A stretch of DNA of 40,311 bases from an uncultured Monoglobus sp. GTDB taxonomy: Bacteria; Bacillota; Clostridia; Monoglobales; Monoglobaceae. This document shows, piece by piece, positions 6,523 to 15,269 of this stretch. Where the stretch lies: the NCBI GenBank assembly GCA_947625055.1, contig CANQMT010000025.1:1-40311 (forward strand), given 5' to 3'. The notes below the pieces were generated by a model. It saw only the letters and a list, made by a program, of their open reading frames with translations. It ran no database searches and was not told where the DNA came from. Position 1 is the stretch's first letter. Every line of letters begins with the position of its first letter. Both the position numbers and the translations under genes were made by a program.

Positions 6523-9500
6523 TCAGAACGAGATCTGAGAACTTTCGGGCATATCGCCCAGAACTCCGTTGTCACCGAGAATGTCGATCACGGTTTTTGT
6601 CACGCCCGAGCGCTGCTTCAGGTCGTCCTTTGACATGAATTCCCCGCCGCGGGCCGCCTCGTAAATCGCCTGCGCCGCGCCGGTTCCTACTCCCGGAAAC
6701 GCGTTGAGGGGCGGCAGGATTTTTTTATTTTTAAGCCCGAACTTAAAGGCGTGACTCTCATAAATATTAACGGGCGCGAAATCTATCCCGCGCTCGTACA
6801 TCTCAAGGCAGACCTCAAGGATAGTGAACAGATTTTTCTCGTTCGCGGTCGCGGAGGGGCCCTTCGCGCGTATCTTGCGCATTTCCTGAATAACTCTGTC
6901 TTTTCCCACCGCCATTATCGAGGCGTCAAACAGATCCGCTCTCACGGTGAAATATGCCATATAAAACTCGGTCGGATAGTGAACTTTAAAATAGGCTATT
7001 CTGAACGCCATCATAACATAAGCCGCGGCGTGGGCCTTCGGGAACATATATTTGATTTTTTTGCAGGAGTTTATGTACCATTCGGGAACGTTATTCTCTC
7101 GCATGGCTTTTTCATAATTTTCCGGCATTCCCTCTTTTGCGGCCCTGCCTTTTCTGACAAATTCCATGATCTGGAACGCCATGTCTGGCTTTAAGCCTTT
7201 TTGGATAAGATACACCATAATGTCGTCTCTCAGTCCGATGACCTCGGAAAGATTGGCGATTTTGTTTTTGATAAGATCCTGCGCGTTGTTGAGCCACACG
7301 TCGGTGCCGTGCGACAGACCCGATATTATAAGCAGCTCGACAAAGGTCTTCGGCATTGTGTCAACCAGCATGCCGCGCACGAAATTCGTGCCGAATTCGG
7401 GAACTCCGAAGGTGCCGACCTTGCTGTCGATCTGTTCGGGTGTAATGCCGAGAGCTTCGGTGCCGCTGAAAATGCTCATAGTCTCGGGGTCGTCAAGAGG
7501 GATCTTCAGCGCGTCTATTCCGGTAAGATCTTCAAGCATTCTTATTGTTGAAGGATCGTCGTGTCCGAGAATGTCAAGCTTTAAAAGATTATCATGTATG
7601 GAATGAAAATCAAAATGCGTAGTGATTATGTCGGAGTCTTTTTTGTCCGCCGGGTGCTGAACGGGAGTAAAGTCGTGGATATCCATAGTTTTCGGACAAA
7701 CGATAATTCCTCCCGGATGCTGGCCGGTGGTTCTTTTTACTTCGACCATTCCCTTTGAAATACGCTTGAGTTCGGCTTCCGGCGCGTTTATCTCTTTTTT
7801 CTCATAATATTTCCGCGCTAAAGCTATGGCGGTTTTTTCGGCTATCGTGCCGATGGTTCCGGCCTTGAAAACATATTCCTCACCGAACAGCTCGCCGACA
7901 TATTTGTGGGCCGTGGCCTGATATTCGCCCGAGAAATTTAAGTCAATATCGGGAACTTTGTCGCCCTTAAATCCGAGAAACGTCTCAAACGGAATATTGA
8001 GTCCGTCCTTTTTAAGCGGAGCGCCGCACTTAGGACAAATTTTATCGGGCATGTCCATTCCAACCTGATATTCGCCGTGCTCAAAAAACTCGCTGTATTT
8101 ACATTCGGGACACACGTAATGCGGACAGAGAGCATTGACCTCGGTTATACCCGACAAAAACGCGGCAAAGGAAGAACCCACGCTTCCGCGGCTTCCTACC
8201 AAATATCCGGCTTCATTGGATTTTTTAACCAGTTTGTGGGCTATCATATACATAACCGAATATCCGTATTTAACTATGCAGTCAAGCTCTTTTTCCATGC
8301 GTTTTTCAACGATTTCCGGCAAAACGTCTCCGTATACCTCATGGGCCTTTTTGCGGCACATTTCAACAAGATCCTTTTCGCTGTTGGGGATCTCGGGCGG
8401 ATATGAGCCGGACTTCACCGGCTGAATATCTTCGATCATGTCCGCTATCTCAATTGTGTTATCAATAACGATCTCCTCGCAGCGGTCGCCGAGATAGCTG
8501 AACTCGTCCATCATTTCATCGGTCGTGCGGAAGAAAAGAGGGGCCTGGGTTTCCGCGTCCTCATATCCCTGCGCTCCCTGCAGAACTCTGCGATACATCT
8601 CGTCCTTAGGATCCATAAAATGCACGTCGCAGGTCGCGACCGTTTTTATCCCAACACTGTCGCCCAGCTTCACGATCTTTTTGTTTATTTCAATCAGCTC
8701 GTCCATATCCTTGACCTGGTTGTTTCTGAGCATAAAGGCGTTGTTGCCGAGCGGCTGTATCTCAAGATAATCGTAGAATTTTGCGATCTCCCTGAGCTCG
8801 TCGTCGGGCAGCCCTTTGATTATTCCTCTGTAAAGCTCACCCTGCTCGCATGCGGAGCCGATAATTATTCCCTCGCGGTGCTTATGGAGCAGACTTTTTG
8901 GTATTCCCGGACGGCGATAGAAATAATCGAGGTTGGACGCGGAAATAAGCTTATATAAATTTTTAAGTCCAATATAATTCCGCGCCAGCAGAATTATATG
9001 ATATTTTTTTTCTTTTATTAAAGGATCGTCTTTTTCAATGACAGATATATTTTTTTCAAGCTCCGCCGCACGCTTCCACTCGGTCATCTCCATCATTTTT
9101 ATAAAGCAGTGCGCCGTGGCCTCGGAGTCGGCGACGGCCCGGTGGTGATTTTTAAGCTCAACGCCGAGGCGCGAACACATAACGTCAAGTTTGTGGACCT
9201 CCTCATCCGGCCATAATTTGCGCGACATTTTAAGAGTGTCCGTTGTTTTGTTCGGAAAATACATATTGAGCCGCCTCGCCGCCGCGTATATAAAACTCAT
9301 GTCAAACGAAGTGTTGTGCGCCACCATAACGGCGCTCCCGCAAAACTTTTGGAATTTCGGCAGGACCTCGGCGATAGTCGGCATATTTTCGACCATTTCG
9401 TTGGTAATTCCGGTGATCTGCGTGATTTCGGCGGATATGTTCTTTTCGGGGTTTACGAGCTGTGAAAAGCTGTCAATAATAAGTCCGTCTTTAATTTTAA

Positions 9501-10788
9501 CTGCGCCGATCTCGGTTATGGCTTCGGTTTCGGCTTTAAGGCCGGTCGTTTCAAGATCAAAGACCACATATGTGCCCTTTTTTATTTCGCGGATCTCGTT
9601 AAGCTTTTTGGACTTGATATCGTCAATAAGATATCCCTCCATGCCGTAGATCATTTTAAGACCTTTGTGCTTTGCCGCCGCAGCCGCGGCGTCGGGAAAT
9701 CCCTGCACGACTCCGTGGTCGGTTATGGCTATGGCGGGATGGCCCCAGTATGCGGCTCTGTCAACAAGATCGCCGATAGACGTCATGGCGTCCATTGCGC
9801 TCATTTTTGTGTGAAGGTGCAGCTCAACGCGTTTTTTCGGATAATTGTCGGATCTGACCGGAGGCGCTTCAACGGCTGCAGCCGCCGTCACGTCAATGAC
9901 GTTTGTATTTAAAAAATTATCGAATTTATAATTTCCCTTTATTTTAAGCAGCGCTCCGCTCGAAAGCATGGAGGACAGCGGTTTCAATTTTGTTTCGTTG
10001 CCGTAAGTGCTGCACATCACGGCCCATTCGTCATCTCCGACAGAGAATTTTATTGACAGATTCCTTCTGTTGCCGTTAACGACCTCGCGTGTTTCACAAT
10101 CGATCACTTCCCCCTGAACGACGCAGTTTTGCGTTTCGTTTGTAAGATTGATGATCGACATCGGTTCCTCGTCTATATATTTGCCGAACTGTTTTGCCGC
10201 CGTCGGCTTTTTTTCGGTTTTTGGAGCGTTTCTCGCCGCTATGGCGGCATCGGCTTCAATGCTTTTTTCAAGCTCCTCCTGGCGCCTGAGATATTCGCTG
10301 CGGTCGGTATCCGAAAAAACCATGTTTACACGCACGGCGGTCCCGAAAGCGTATGACATGTGTCTGCGCATAAAGCTTTCAAATCCGATATTGCTCAGAA
10401 TTTCAGCGTTTCCGGTAAGGCCCGTAACGGTCAAAGCCCCGTTTTCATATGAAGCCTCGGCGTTTCCGAGAAACGCTCTGCCCGAGTCATGGGCCGAAAG
10501 ATATGCATCCGTGAGATAGTCAAAATATTCGTCGGAGAAATCTGTTCCGGGATATTTTGCGAATATTTCAATGGAATTTATGCGATACAGATTTTTTGCC
10601 TGTTCTATAAAAGTATGCGTATCGGCGGGAGACAGGAAATTATCCGCCCCCCTGCCGTTAAGATAGATCTCGACCGCTCCTTCACGCATGTTCACATTAC
10701 ATGATTCAACATCGAACTGATCAAGAGCCGATGCATATTTTTCGGTCACAGTGACCTTGTCAAATATATCAAGAACTTTTGGCGTCAT
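6523..10788 (-). CDS. polC: DNA polymerase III, PolC-type alpha subunit
   Basis: 1421 residues, normal for Gram-positive PolC. Order: N-terminal domains, OB-fold (about 210-310, VVQGEVIDCETREV), PHP domain starting at VELHLHTKMSAMDA and interrupted by a DEDDh proofreading exonuclease (VVFDLETTGL), then the polymerase core with PDIDLNFS carrying catalytic aspartates. Four cysteines of a zinc site are at CPHYVCPEC and CPKC. The C-terminus has a helix-hairpin-helix region and the beta-clamp-binding-like SSQISF end. It starts 14 bp after ispG with AAGGAATG as ribosome site, so the two form an operon as in many Clostridia. Confidence 0.97.
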   Translation of the reverse strand: MTPKVLDIFDKVTVTEKYASALDQFDVESCNVNMREGAVEIYLNGRGADNFLSPADTHTFIEQAKNLYRINSIEIFAKYPGTDFSDEYFDYLTDAYLSAHDSGRAFLGNAEASYENGALTVTGLTGNAEILSNIGFESFMRRHMSYAFGTAVRVNMVFSDTDRSEYLRRQEELEKSIEADAAIAARNAPKTEKKPTAAKQFGKYIDEEPMSIINLTNETQNCVVQGEVIDCETREVVNGNRRNLSIKFSVGDDEWAVMCSTYGNETKLKPLSSMLSSGALLKIKGNYKFDNFLNTNVIDVTAAAAVEAPPVRSDNYPKKRVELHLHTKMSAMDAMTSIGDLVDRAAYWGHPAIAITDHGVVQGFPDAAAAAAKHKGLKMIYGMEGYLIDDIKSKKLNEIREIKKGTYVVFDLETTGLKAETEAITEIGAVKIKDGLIIDSFSQLVNPEKNISAEITQITGITNEMVENMPTIAEVLPKFQKFCGSAVMVAHNTSFDMSFIYAAARRLNMYFPNKTTDTLKMSRKLWPDEEVHKLDVMCSRLGVELKNHHRAVADSEATAHCFIKMMEMTEWKRAAELEKNISVIEKDDPLIKEKKYHIILLARNYIGLKNLYKLISASNLDYFYRRPGIPKSLLHKHREGIIIGSACEQGELYRGIIKGLPDDELREIAKFYDYLEIQPLGNNAFMLRNNQVKDMDELIEINKKIVKLGDSVGIKTVATCDVHFMDPKDEMYRRVLQGAQGYEDAETQAPLFFRTTDEMMDEFSYLGDRCEEIVIDNTIEIADMIEDIQPVKSGSYPPEIPNSEKDLVEMCRKKAHEVYGDVLPEIVEKRMEKELDCIVKYGYSVMYMIAHKLVKKSNEAGYLVGSRGSVGSSFAAFLSGITEVNALCPHYVCPECKYSEFFEHGEYQVGMDMPDKICPKCGAPLKKDGLNIPFETFLGFKGDKVPDIDLNFSGEYQATAHKYVGELFGEEYVFKAGTIGTIAEKTAIALARKYYEKKEINAPEAELKRISKGMVEVKRTTGQHPGGIIVCPKTMDIHDFTPVQHPADKKDSDIITTHFDFHSIHDNLLKLDILGHDDPSTIRMLEDLTGIDALKIPLDDPETMSIFSGTEALGITPEQIDSKVGTFGVPEFGTNFVRGMLVDTMPKTFVELLIISGLSHGTDVWLNNAQDLIKNKIANLSEVIGLRDDIMVYLIQKGLKPDMAFQIMEFVRKGRAAKEGMPENYEKAMRENNVPEWYINSCKKIKYMFPKAHAAAYVMMAFRIAYFKVHYPTEFYMAYFTVRADLFDASIMAVGKDRVIQEMRKIRAKGPSATANEKNLFTILEVCLEMYERGIDFAPVNIYESHAFKFGLKNKKILPPLNAFPGVGTGAAQAIYEAARGGEFMSKDDLKQRSGVTKTVIDILGDNGVLGDMPESSQISF

Positions 10789-10802
10789 TCAAATCATTCC
10801 TT

Positions 10803-11846
10803 TTATTCAGTCATTTTTTTGATCTCGTCAACCAGGCATGAGACGATCTCGCTCTCACTGACCTTTTTGACGATTTTTCCCTGTTTAAACAGCACCGCGC
10901 AGCCGTCGCCGCCGGCAATGCCCACATCGGCGCCGGACGCTTCGCCGGGTCCGTTCACAACGCAGCCCATAACAGCCACTTTGAGGTTTTTTCTGATCCC
11001 GCCGACAGCTTCGTTTACCGCCGCGGCGATCGGGATAAGATCGATCTTTGTTCTGGCGCAGGTGGGGCACGAGACGACCTCGACATAATCGTCGCCCATG
11101 CCGAGCGAACGCAGGATAAGCCGCGCCGCCTTGACCTCCTCGACCGGATCATCGGTCAAAGATACTCTTATCGTATCGCCGATCCCGTCGAGCAGCAGAG
11201 AGCCTATTCCTATGGATGACTTAACAATGCCCTGCTCCGAGGTCCCCGCTTCGGTCACGCCAAGATGCAGCGGATAGTCAAATGTTTCGCTCGCCAGACG
11301 GTAGGCCCGAACGGTCGTGCGAACGTCCGAGGCTTTAAGCGACAGCACAATATCGTCAAAGTCAAATTTGTTTAATATGGTGACATGGCGCTTCGCACTT
11401 TCGACCATCGCGCGGGGCAGATCGCCTCCGCATTTTTCAAGCAGGCCCTTTTCAAGCGAGCCGCCGTTTACCCCGATGCGTATCGGGATATTTTTCGCTT
11501 TTGCGGCTTTTGCGACGGCTGCGGCTTTATCCTCGCCGCCGATGTTTCCGGGGTTTATCCTTACCTTGTCGATCCCGCGCTCAATACACATCAGAGCGAG
11601 CCGGTAGTCAAAATGTATATCCGCCACAAGCGGGATATTCGTGCGGCTTTTTATAATATCGATGCTCTCGGCGCTCTCCCTGTCGGGCACCGAAAAGCGG
11701 ACAATGTCGCATCCCGCCGCCTCGAGATCGTTGATCTGGGCAATGACCCTTTCAGTGTCGCTTGTGGGGACATTGGTCATTGACTGGATCTTGACCGGCG
11801 CGTCTCCGCCGATCTCTGTATTACCTATTTTAATTTTCTTTGTCAT
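10803..11846 (-). CDS. ispG: 4-hydroxy-3-methylbut-2-enyl-diphosphate synthase (IspG/GcpE)
   Basis: 347 residues beginning MTKKIKIGNTEIGGDAPVKI. IspG is the penultimate enzyme of the MEP isoprenoid pathway, reducing MEcPP to HMBPP with a [4Fe-4S] cluster. Cluster ligands are in CPTCARTK and CVVNGPGEA. ATG at 11846 follows AAGGAGTG with 6-base spacing; an in-frame extension to 11888 has no ribosome site and crosses the promoter. polC follows in the same operon. The common clostridial partners dxr and rseP are absent upstream. Confidence 0.96.
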   Translation of the reverse strand: MTKKIKIGNTEIGGDAPVKIQSMTNVPTSDTERVIAQINDLEAAGCDIVRFSVPDRESAESIDIIKSRTNIPLVADIHFDYRLALMCIERGIDKVRINPGNIGGEDKAAAVAKAAKAKNIPIRIGVNGGSLEKGLLEKCGGDLPRAMVESAKRHVTILNKFDFDDIVLSLKASDVRTTVRAYRLASETFDYPLHLGVTEAGTSEQGIVKSSIGIGSLLLDGIGDTIRVSLTDDPVEEVKAARLILRSLGMGDDYVEVVSCPTCARTKIDLIPIAAAVNEAVGGIRKNLKVAVMGCVVNGPGEASGADVGIAGGDGCAVLFKQGKIVKKVSESEIVSCLVDEIKKMTE

Positions 11847-11878
11847 GATCCCACACTCCTTGAGATACGTATAGATTA

Positions 11879-11907
11879 ATTTTAACACAACAAATTTATA
11901 TATTCAA
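11879..11907 (-). promoter_or_regulatory. Promoter of ispG-polC
   Basis: Minus strand TTGAAT (11907-11902), 17-bp spacer, TAAAAT (11884-11879). Transcription would start about 26 bases upstream of the ispG ATG. Confidence 0.7.
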
Positions 11908-11971
11908 GTGAGAATTTTTAAAACGCCTATCTCAATACATGTTTTTGAACATATGATAAACAGGTGGTGCT

Positions 11972-12484
11972 ATGACGCAAAAAATAATCGTAAGCGGAAA
12001 CGGCCCGTATGAGCTCGCGCTTATAAACAACGGAAAAATAACACTCAAATCTCCGTGCTTTGTCGGAAAAAACGGCATAACAAAACAAAAGCGCGAGGGT
12101 GACGGAGCAACACCCGCGGGAATTTTCAAAATAACCGCCGCTTTTGGATTTGCGGAGGATCCCGGGTTTTCTTTGCCTTATATTCATATAAACAAATACG
12201 CATATCTTGTGGATGATCCGGGATCAAAATATTATAACCAAATCGTTGACGTGAGAAAAATCATTCCCGATTTCCGCTCGGCGGAAAAAATGTCGGAATA
12301 TCCCGAATATAAGTACGGCGCGGTCATCGGATATAACATGAACAACATTCCCGGCCTGGGCTCCGGGATATTTCTCCACTGCGCCCGAGAACCTTACACT
12401 CTCGGCTGCGTTTCCGCGCCCGAAGATGTGATCGTGAGGATATTAAAAATATTGACCCCCGGAGCCGAAATAACAATGATGTGA
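11972..12484 (+). CDS. YkuD-domain L,D-transpeptidase-like protein
   Basis: 170 residues, essentially just a YkuD catalytic domain. Features: GDGATPAGIFKI (about 43-54), the catalytic histidine in GIFLHC (H136) and the nucleophile in TLGCVS (C146), the HX(n)[ST]xGC arrangement of L,D-transpeptidases. Such enzymes make 3-3 cross-links or trim peptidoglycan peptides. No signal peptide or membrane anchor is visible, which is odd for a wall enzyme but common in the COG3786 group. Start follows CAGGTGG. It converges on mreB. Confidence 0.85.
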   Translation: MTQKIIVSGNGPYELALINNGKITLKSPCFVGKNGITKQKREGDGATPAGIFKITAAFGFAEDPGFSLPYIHINKYAYLVDDPGSKYYNQIVDVRKIIPDFRSAEKMSEYPEYKYGAVIGYNMNNIPGLGSGIFLHCAREPYTLGCVSAPEDVIVRILKILTPGAEITMM

Positions 12485-12519
12485 TAAATATCAGTGAAAA
12501 AATTGACGGCAATAAAAAC

Positions 12520-12563
12520 TGACCCCATGCGATCCGTCTAAAACACGGAAATATATGGGGTCA
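12520..12563. terminator. Inverted repeat between convergent genes
   Basis: TGACCCCAT (12520-12528) and ATGGGGTCA (12555-12563) form a 9-bp stem with an inner CCGT/ACGG stem. It sits between the transpeptidase and mreB stop codons. The U-run is weak on both strands, so termination is plausible but not certain. Confidence 0.5.
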
Positions 12564-12598
12564 ATTGTAAATTGCTCTTTAATAACGGAAGATCAAAT

Positions 12599-13600
12599 TT
12601 ATTTCCGTTTGAACAGATCGGGATGGTCGATCGCTTTGCCGAGTCCGGTCACTACGCATGTCTCGGGGGTGTCGGCCACGCGCGACTTCATATCGAGCTC
12701 GCGGCGTATCAGGTTGGTTATTCCGTATATCTGCGAGCAGCCGCCGGTAAGTATGATCCCATTTTTGCATATGTCGCCGATGAGTTCCGGCGGAGTTTTT
12801 TCGAGCAGGGTGCGTATCGCGTCCACTACCGAGCCGGCGGGTTCTTTTAAGGCCTCCAAAATCTCGTCGCTTGAGACCTGGACCGTTTTCGGCAGTCCGG
12901 TCACAAGGCTGCGGCCCCGGGCCTCCATAGCCAAAAGCTTGTCCCTGCGGTAAACGCAGCCGATTTTTATTTTAAGCTGCTCCGCTGTGCGCTCGCCGAT
13001 GAGCACGTTGTATTTTTTTCTGATATATCTGATTATCGCGTCGTCAAAGCTGTCGCCCGCTATTTTGATAGAGTCGCTGATGACCGTGCCGCCGAGCGAG
13101 ATCACCGCGATGTCGCAGGTCCCGCCGCCGATATCGACAACAACGTTGCCGTGCGCCTCGTCAATGTCGATCCCGACCCCCAAAGCCGCTGCGAGCGGCT
13201 CCTCAATGAGCTGGACCTTGCCCGCGCCCGCCTGAAGACCCGCGTCAATGACCGCCCTTTCCTCGACCTCGGTTATGTTGCTCGGAACGCTGACATAGAT
13301 CCTCGGCTTGATAAACGCGCCGATAACGCTGTTTCCCACCGCTTTATTGATAAAATGCCGGAGCATTTTTTCCGCCGCCGAATAATCGCAGATGACCCCC
13401 TCTTTAAGAGGTTTTACCGCCTTGATGCTGCCGGGCGTCCTGCCGAGCATTTTTTGCGCCTCGGCGCCGATCGCGATAACCTTTCCGCCCGGGGTCTGGG
13501 CCGCGACCACCGACGGCTCCCTGTCAACGATGCCTTTGCCTTTTACATACACCAAAACGGTGGATGTTCCCAAATCTATTCCAATGTCCTGTCCGAGCAT
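12599..13600 (-). CDS. mreB: Rod shape-determining protein MreB/Mbl
   Basis: 333 residues of an actin-like ATPase. Phosphate 1 is GIDLGTSTVLVYVKGKG near the N-terminus, phosphate 2 VVDIGGGTCDIAV, and the adenosine motif ILTGGCSQIYG. MreB filaments organise elongation-type cell-wall synthesis. ATG at 13600 is preferred to an upstream TTG at 13621, since MLGQDIGIDLG matches Mbl-type starts. mreC and mreD are not next to it, so it resembles solitary mbl-type genes. The neighbouring L,D-transpeptidase is also a wall gene but is transcribed separately. Confidence 0.93.
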   Translation of the reverse strand: MLGQDIGIDLGTSTVLVYVKGKGIVDREPSVVAAQTPGGKVIAIGAEAQKMLGRTPGSIKAVKPLKEGVICDYSAAEKMLRHFINKAVGNSVIGAFIKPRIYVSVPSNITEVEERAVIDAGLQAGAGKVQLIEEPLAAALGVGIDIDEAHGNVVVDIGGGTCDIAVISLGGTVISDSIKIAGDSFDDAIIRYIRKKYNVLIGERTAEQLKIKIGCVYRRDKLLAMEARGRSLVTGLPKTVQVSSDEILEALKEPAGSVVDAIRTLLEKTPPELIGDICKNGIILTGGCSQIYGITNLIRRELDMKSRVADTPETCVVTGLGKAIDHPDLFKRK

Positions 13601-13648
13601 TCCCTCGCACACCCTTTCCAAATATTACAAATTAATTACATTATGATT

Positions 13649-13677
13649 ATTTTATATTAAAAATACCCAAATGTCAA
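13649..13677 (-). promoter_or_regulatory. Promoter of mreB
   Basis: Minus strand TTGACA (13677-13672), 17-bp spacer, TAAAAT (13654-13649). Confidence 0.75.
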
Positions 13678-13744
13678 TAAAATAGGCCAATAAACCTTTT
13701 TACAAATTTCGATAAGCTTTTCGGAAAAGGGGAGAAAACTATGA

Positions 13745-14233
13745 TTAATAATATTGATAAATAATTTTTTTAACAGCCGGGATCTCAATAACGCGGATAT
13801 CGGATTTTTCGACCGCATGTTCTTTCATTTTAATTGTTTCGATAGGAGAGGTGCTGTCATGGCAGATCAAAAAGTCCGAATGGTCCACGATCCAAAAATT
13901 TCGCGCCAAAATTGCTCTTCTTGAGGACAGATTTCCAAAATCGGGTTGGATGATCTCGTCAAAAAGCTTTTTATAATATTCGCGCTTTGTGTCAAGAGAG
14001 GGCATGTAAAACGGCACGGCCCAGCAAAGCTTAATTTGTTTGTATCGTCCTTTCAGTGACCGCACGATTTTCCCGCAAACTCTGTCATAGCCCTTGGAAT
14101 GACCGCTGTAAAAGGTGGTCACACCCTCGTTTTCGATCAGTTCAATCATGGTTTCGCGAGTTTTTTGCGCAACAAATCCGTCGGTATTTGAAAAAAATCT
14201 GTGTCCGCAAAATCCGCAGGCTTTTTCGCACAT
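13745..14233 (-). CDS. SLOG-like (DUF1273/YspA-type) protein
   Basis: 162 residues beginning MCEKACGFCGHRFF. The N-terminal xxCGHR motif, a SGHSKGYDRVCG loop and a late NFWIVDHSDFLIC strand resemble the Rossmann-like SLOG fold of the DUF1273/YpsA group, proposed to bind nucleotides or nucleotide-derived ligands. No enzymatic role is established. ATG at 14233 follows AGGAGTG at 7-base spacing. The gene is driven by a perfect consensus promoter (14273-14301) overlapped by operator-like repeats and is divergent to an XRE regulator that probably represses it. The family call is from motif recall only. Confidence 0.65.
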   Translation of the reverse strand: MCEKACGFCGHRFFSNTDGFVAQKTRETMIELIENEGVTTFYSGHSKGYDRVCGKIVRSLKGRYKQIKLCWAVPFYMPSLDTKREYYKKLFDEIIQPDFGNLSSRRAILARNFWIVDHSDFLICHDSTSPIETIKMKEHAVEKSDIRVIEIPAVKKIIYQYY

Positions 14234-14335
14234 AAAATCACTCCTATAGTACCTATGAGTTCTATGAGAATAATTATACACATTATGTATGTTATTGTCA
14301 ATAGTACATATAGATACTATTGGGGTGATTTTATG
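14231..14335. promoter_or_regulatory. Divergent control region with paired inverted operators
   Basis: A 35-bp segment ending at the SLOG start codon (minus strand, 14265 to 14231) matches 29 of 35 positions of the segment ending at the XRE start codon (plus strand, 14301 to 14335). Each copy contains an operator-like core, the ribosome site and the ATG. The right core is a palindrome, CAATAGTA...TACTATTG, with an 8-bp spacer; the left shares 15 of 20 bases with it. The right core touches the -35 box and the left lies just past the -10 box of the SLOG promoter, as expected for repression. Confidence 0.75.
14273..14301 (-). promoter_or_regulatory. Consensus promoter of the SLOG gene
   Basis: Minus strand TTGACA (14301-14296), 17-bp spacer, TATAAT (14278-14273), both boxes perfect. 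Such a strong promoter normally needs a repressor, which the adjacent XRE protein would supply. Confidence 0.85.
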
Positions 14336-14563
14336 TATTTTCAGCGGCTGCGTGACCTGCGCGAGGATAAAGACATGAAACAAAGTGAAATTGCTGAAAT
14401 GCTGGGAATACAGCAAACGGTTTATTCACGCTATGAAAGAGGTTATCAGAATATACCGCTTGAGTATTTGATAAAATTATCAAAATTTTACGAAACCTCA
14501 ACCGATTTTATATTGGGTTTGACAAATGAAATCAAACCATACAAGAGAATAAAATCTAATTAA
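14333..14563 (+). CDS. XRE-family (Cro/C1-type) transcriptional regulator
   Basis: 76 residues that are almost entirely an HTH_3 domain: FQRLRDLREDKDMKQSEIAEMLG is helix 1-2 and QQTVYSRYERG the recognition region. ATG at 14333 follows TGGGGTGA. It is likely a dimeric repressor acting on the mirrored operators in the shared upstream region, controlling itself and the SLOG gene. It has no C-terminal effector domain, so induction would need another protein or ligand. No phage genes are adjacent. Confidence 0.85.
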   Translation: MYFQRLRDLREDKDMKQSEIAEMLGIQQTVYSRYERGYQNIPLEYLIKLSKFYETSTDFILGLTNEIKPYKRIKSN

Positions 14564-14585
14564 GAATTTTATCGGCTTTATAAAA

Positions 14586-14622
14586 AACGGCCCGCGCGGT
14601 TAAAAGCGCAGGCTGTTTTTTA
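14586..14622. terminator. Terminator between XRE and HAD genes
   Basis: A GC-rich stem (14586-14597 with 14606-14617, one mismatch) is followed by a T-run on the plus strand. Its left arm starts with an A-run, so it can also serve the HAD gene on the minus strand. Confidence 0.75.
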
Positions 14623-15267
14623 TTTCATAAGTATCGTCAAAAGCTCGTCGGTGTTGTCGGCAATATAATCGGCGCCGGCGGCTTCGAGCTCGCCGTCAAG
14701 CGCGTATCCGTAGCGCACTCCGCATGAGGCTATGCCGCATTTTTTCGCGCCCGAAATGTCCTGTTCGCGGTCGCCCACCATTATTATTTTATCCCTCGGG
14801 CAGCCGGATTTTTCTATCGCGTACTCGATCACCTCGCTCTTGGCGTTGCGAGTGCCGTCAAGCTCGGAGCCGCAAAGCAGCTTGAAATAAGGCCGGAGGC
14901 CGAATTTTGTCATTATCCGCTCGGCGTATACTCTCGGCTTTGAAGTGGCGAGGACCGGAACGCGGCCCCCGTTCACCAACTCCTGCAGCAGAGCGTCGAT
15001 CCCGTCGTAGACGCGGTTCTCAAAAATCCCGGTCACGGAAAATCTCTCGCGGTATTTCTCAACGGCGAGCGCGGCTCTTTCCGCGCTCATGCCGCAGAAC
15101 TCGCCGAACGAGTACACAAGCGGCGGGCCGAGAAATCTTTGCAGGGTTTTATCGTCCGGGATCGGCTCATCAAGGCTTGTCAGGGCATATTTGATCGAGT
15201 TTATTATGCCTTCCTTTGAGTCGGTCAGAGTGCCGTCCAGATCAAAAAATATGTATTTGTATCTCAT
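14620..15267 (-). CDS. HAD-superfamily phosphatase (phosphoglycolate phosphatase-like)
   Basis: 215 residues. HAD motif I is DLDGTL (9-14), motif II is in ATSKPR (about 107-112), and motif IV is VGDREQD. The alpha-helical cap between motifs I and II places it in the Gph/PpaX-like subfamily of small-molecule phosphatases. The substrate is not readable from sequence. Its start codon is two bases after the IMP dehydrogenase stop, so the two are co-transcribed; a role on a nucleotide or sugar phosphate is possible but unproven. Confidence 0.85.
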   Translation of the reverse strand: MRYKYIFFDLDGTLTDSKEGIINSIKYALTSLDEPIPDDKTLQRFLGPPLVYSFGEFCGMSAERAALAVEKYRERFSVTGIFENRVYDGIDALLQELVNGGRVPVLATSKPRVYAERIMTKFGLRPYFKLLCGSELDGTRNAKSEVIEYAIEKSGCPRDKIIMVGDREQDISGAKKCGIASCGVRYGYALDGELEAAGADYIADNTDELLTILMK

Positions 15268-15269
15268 GC

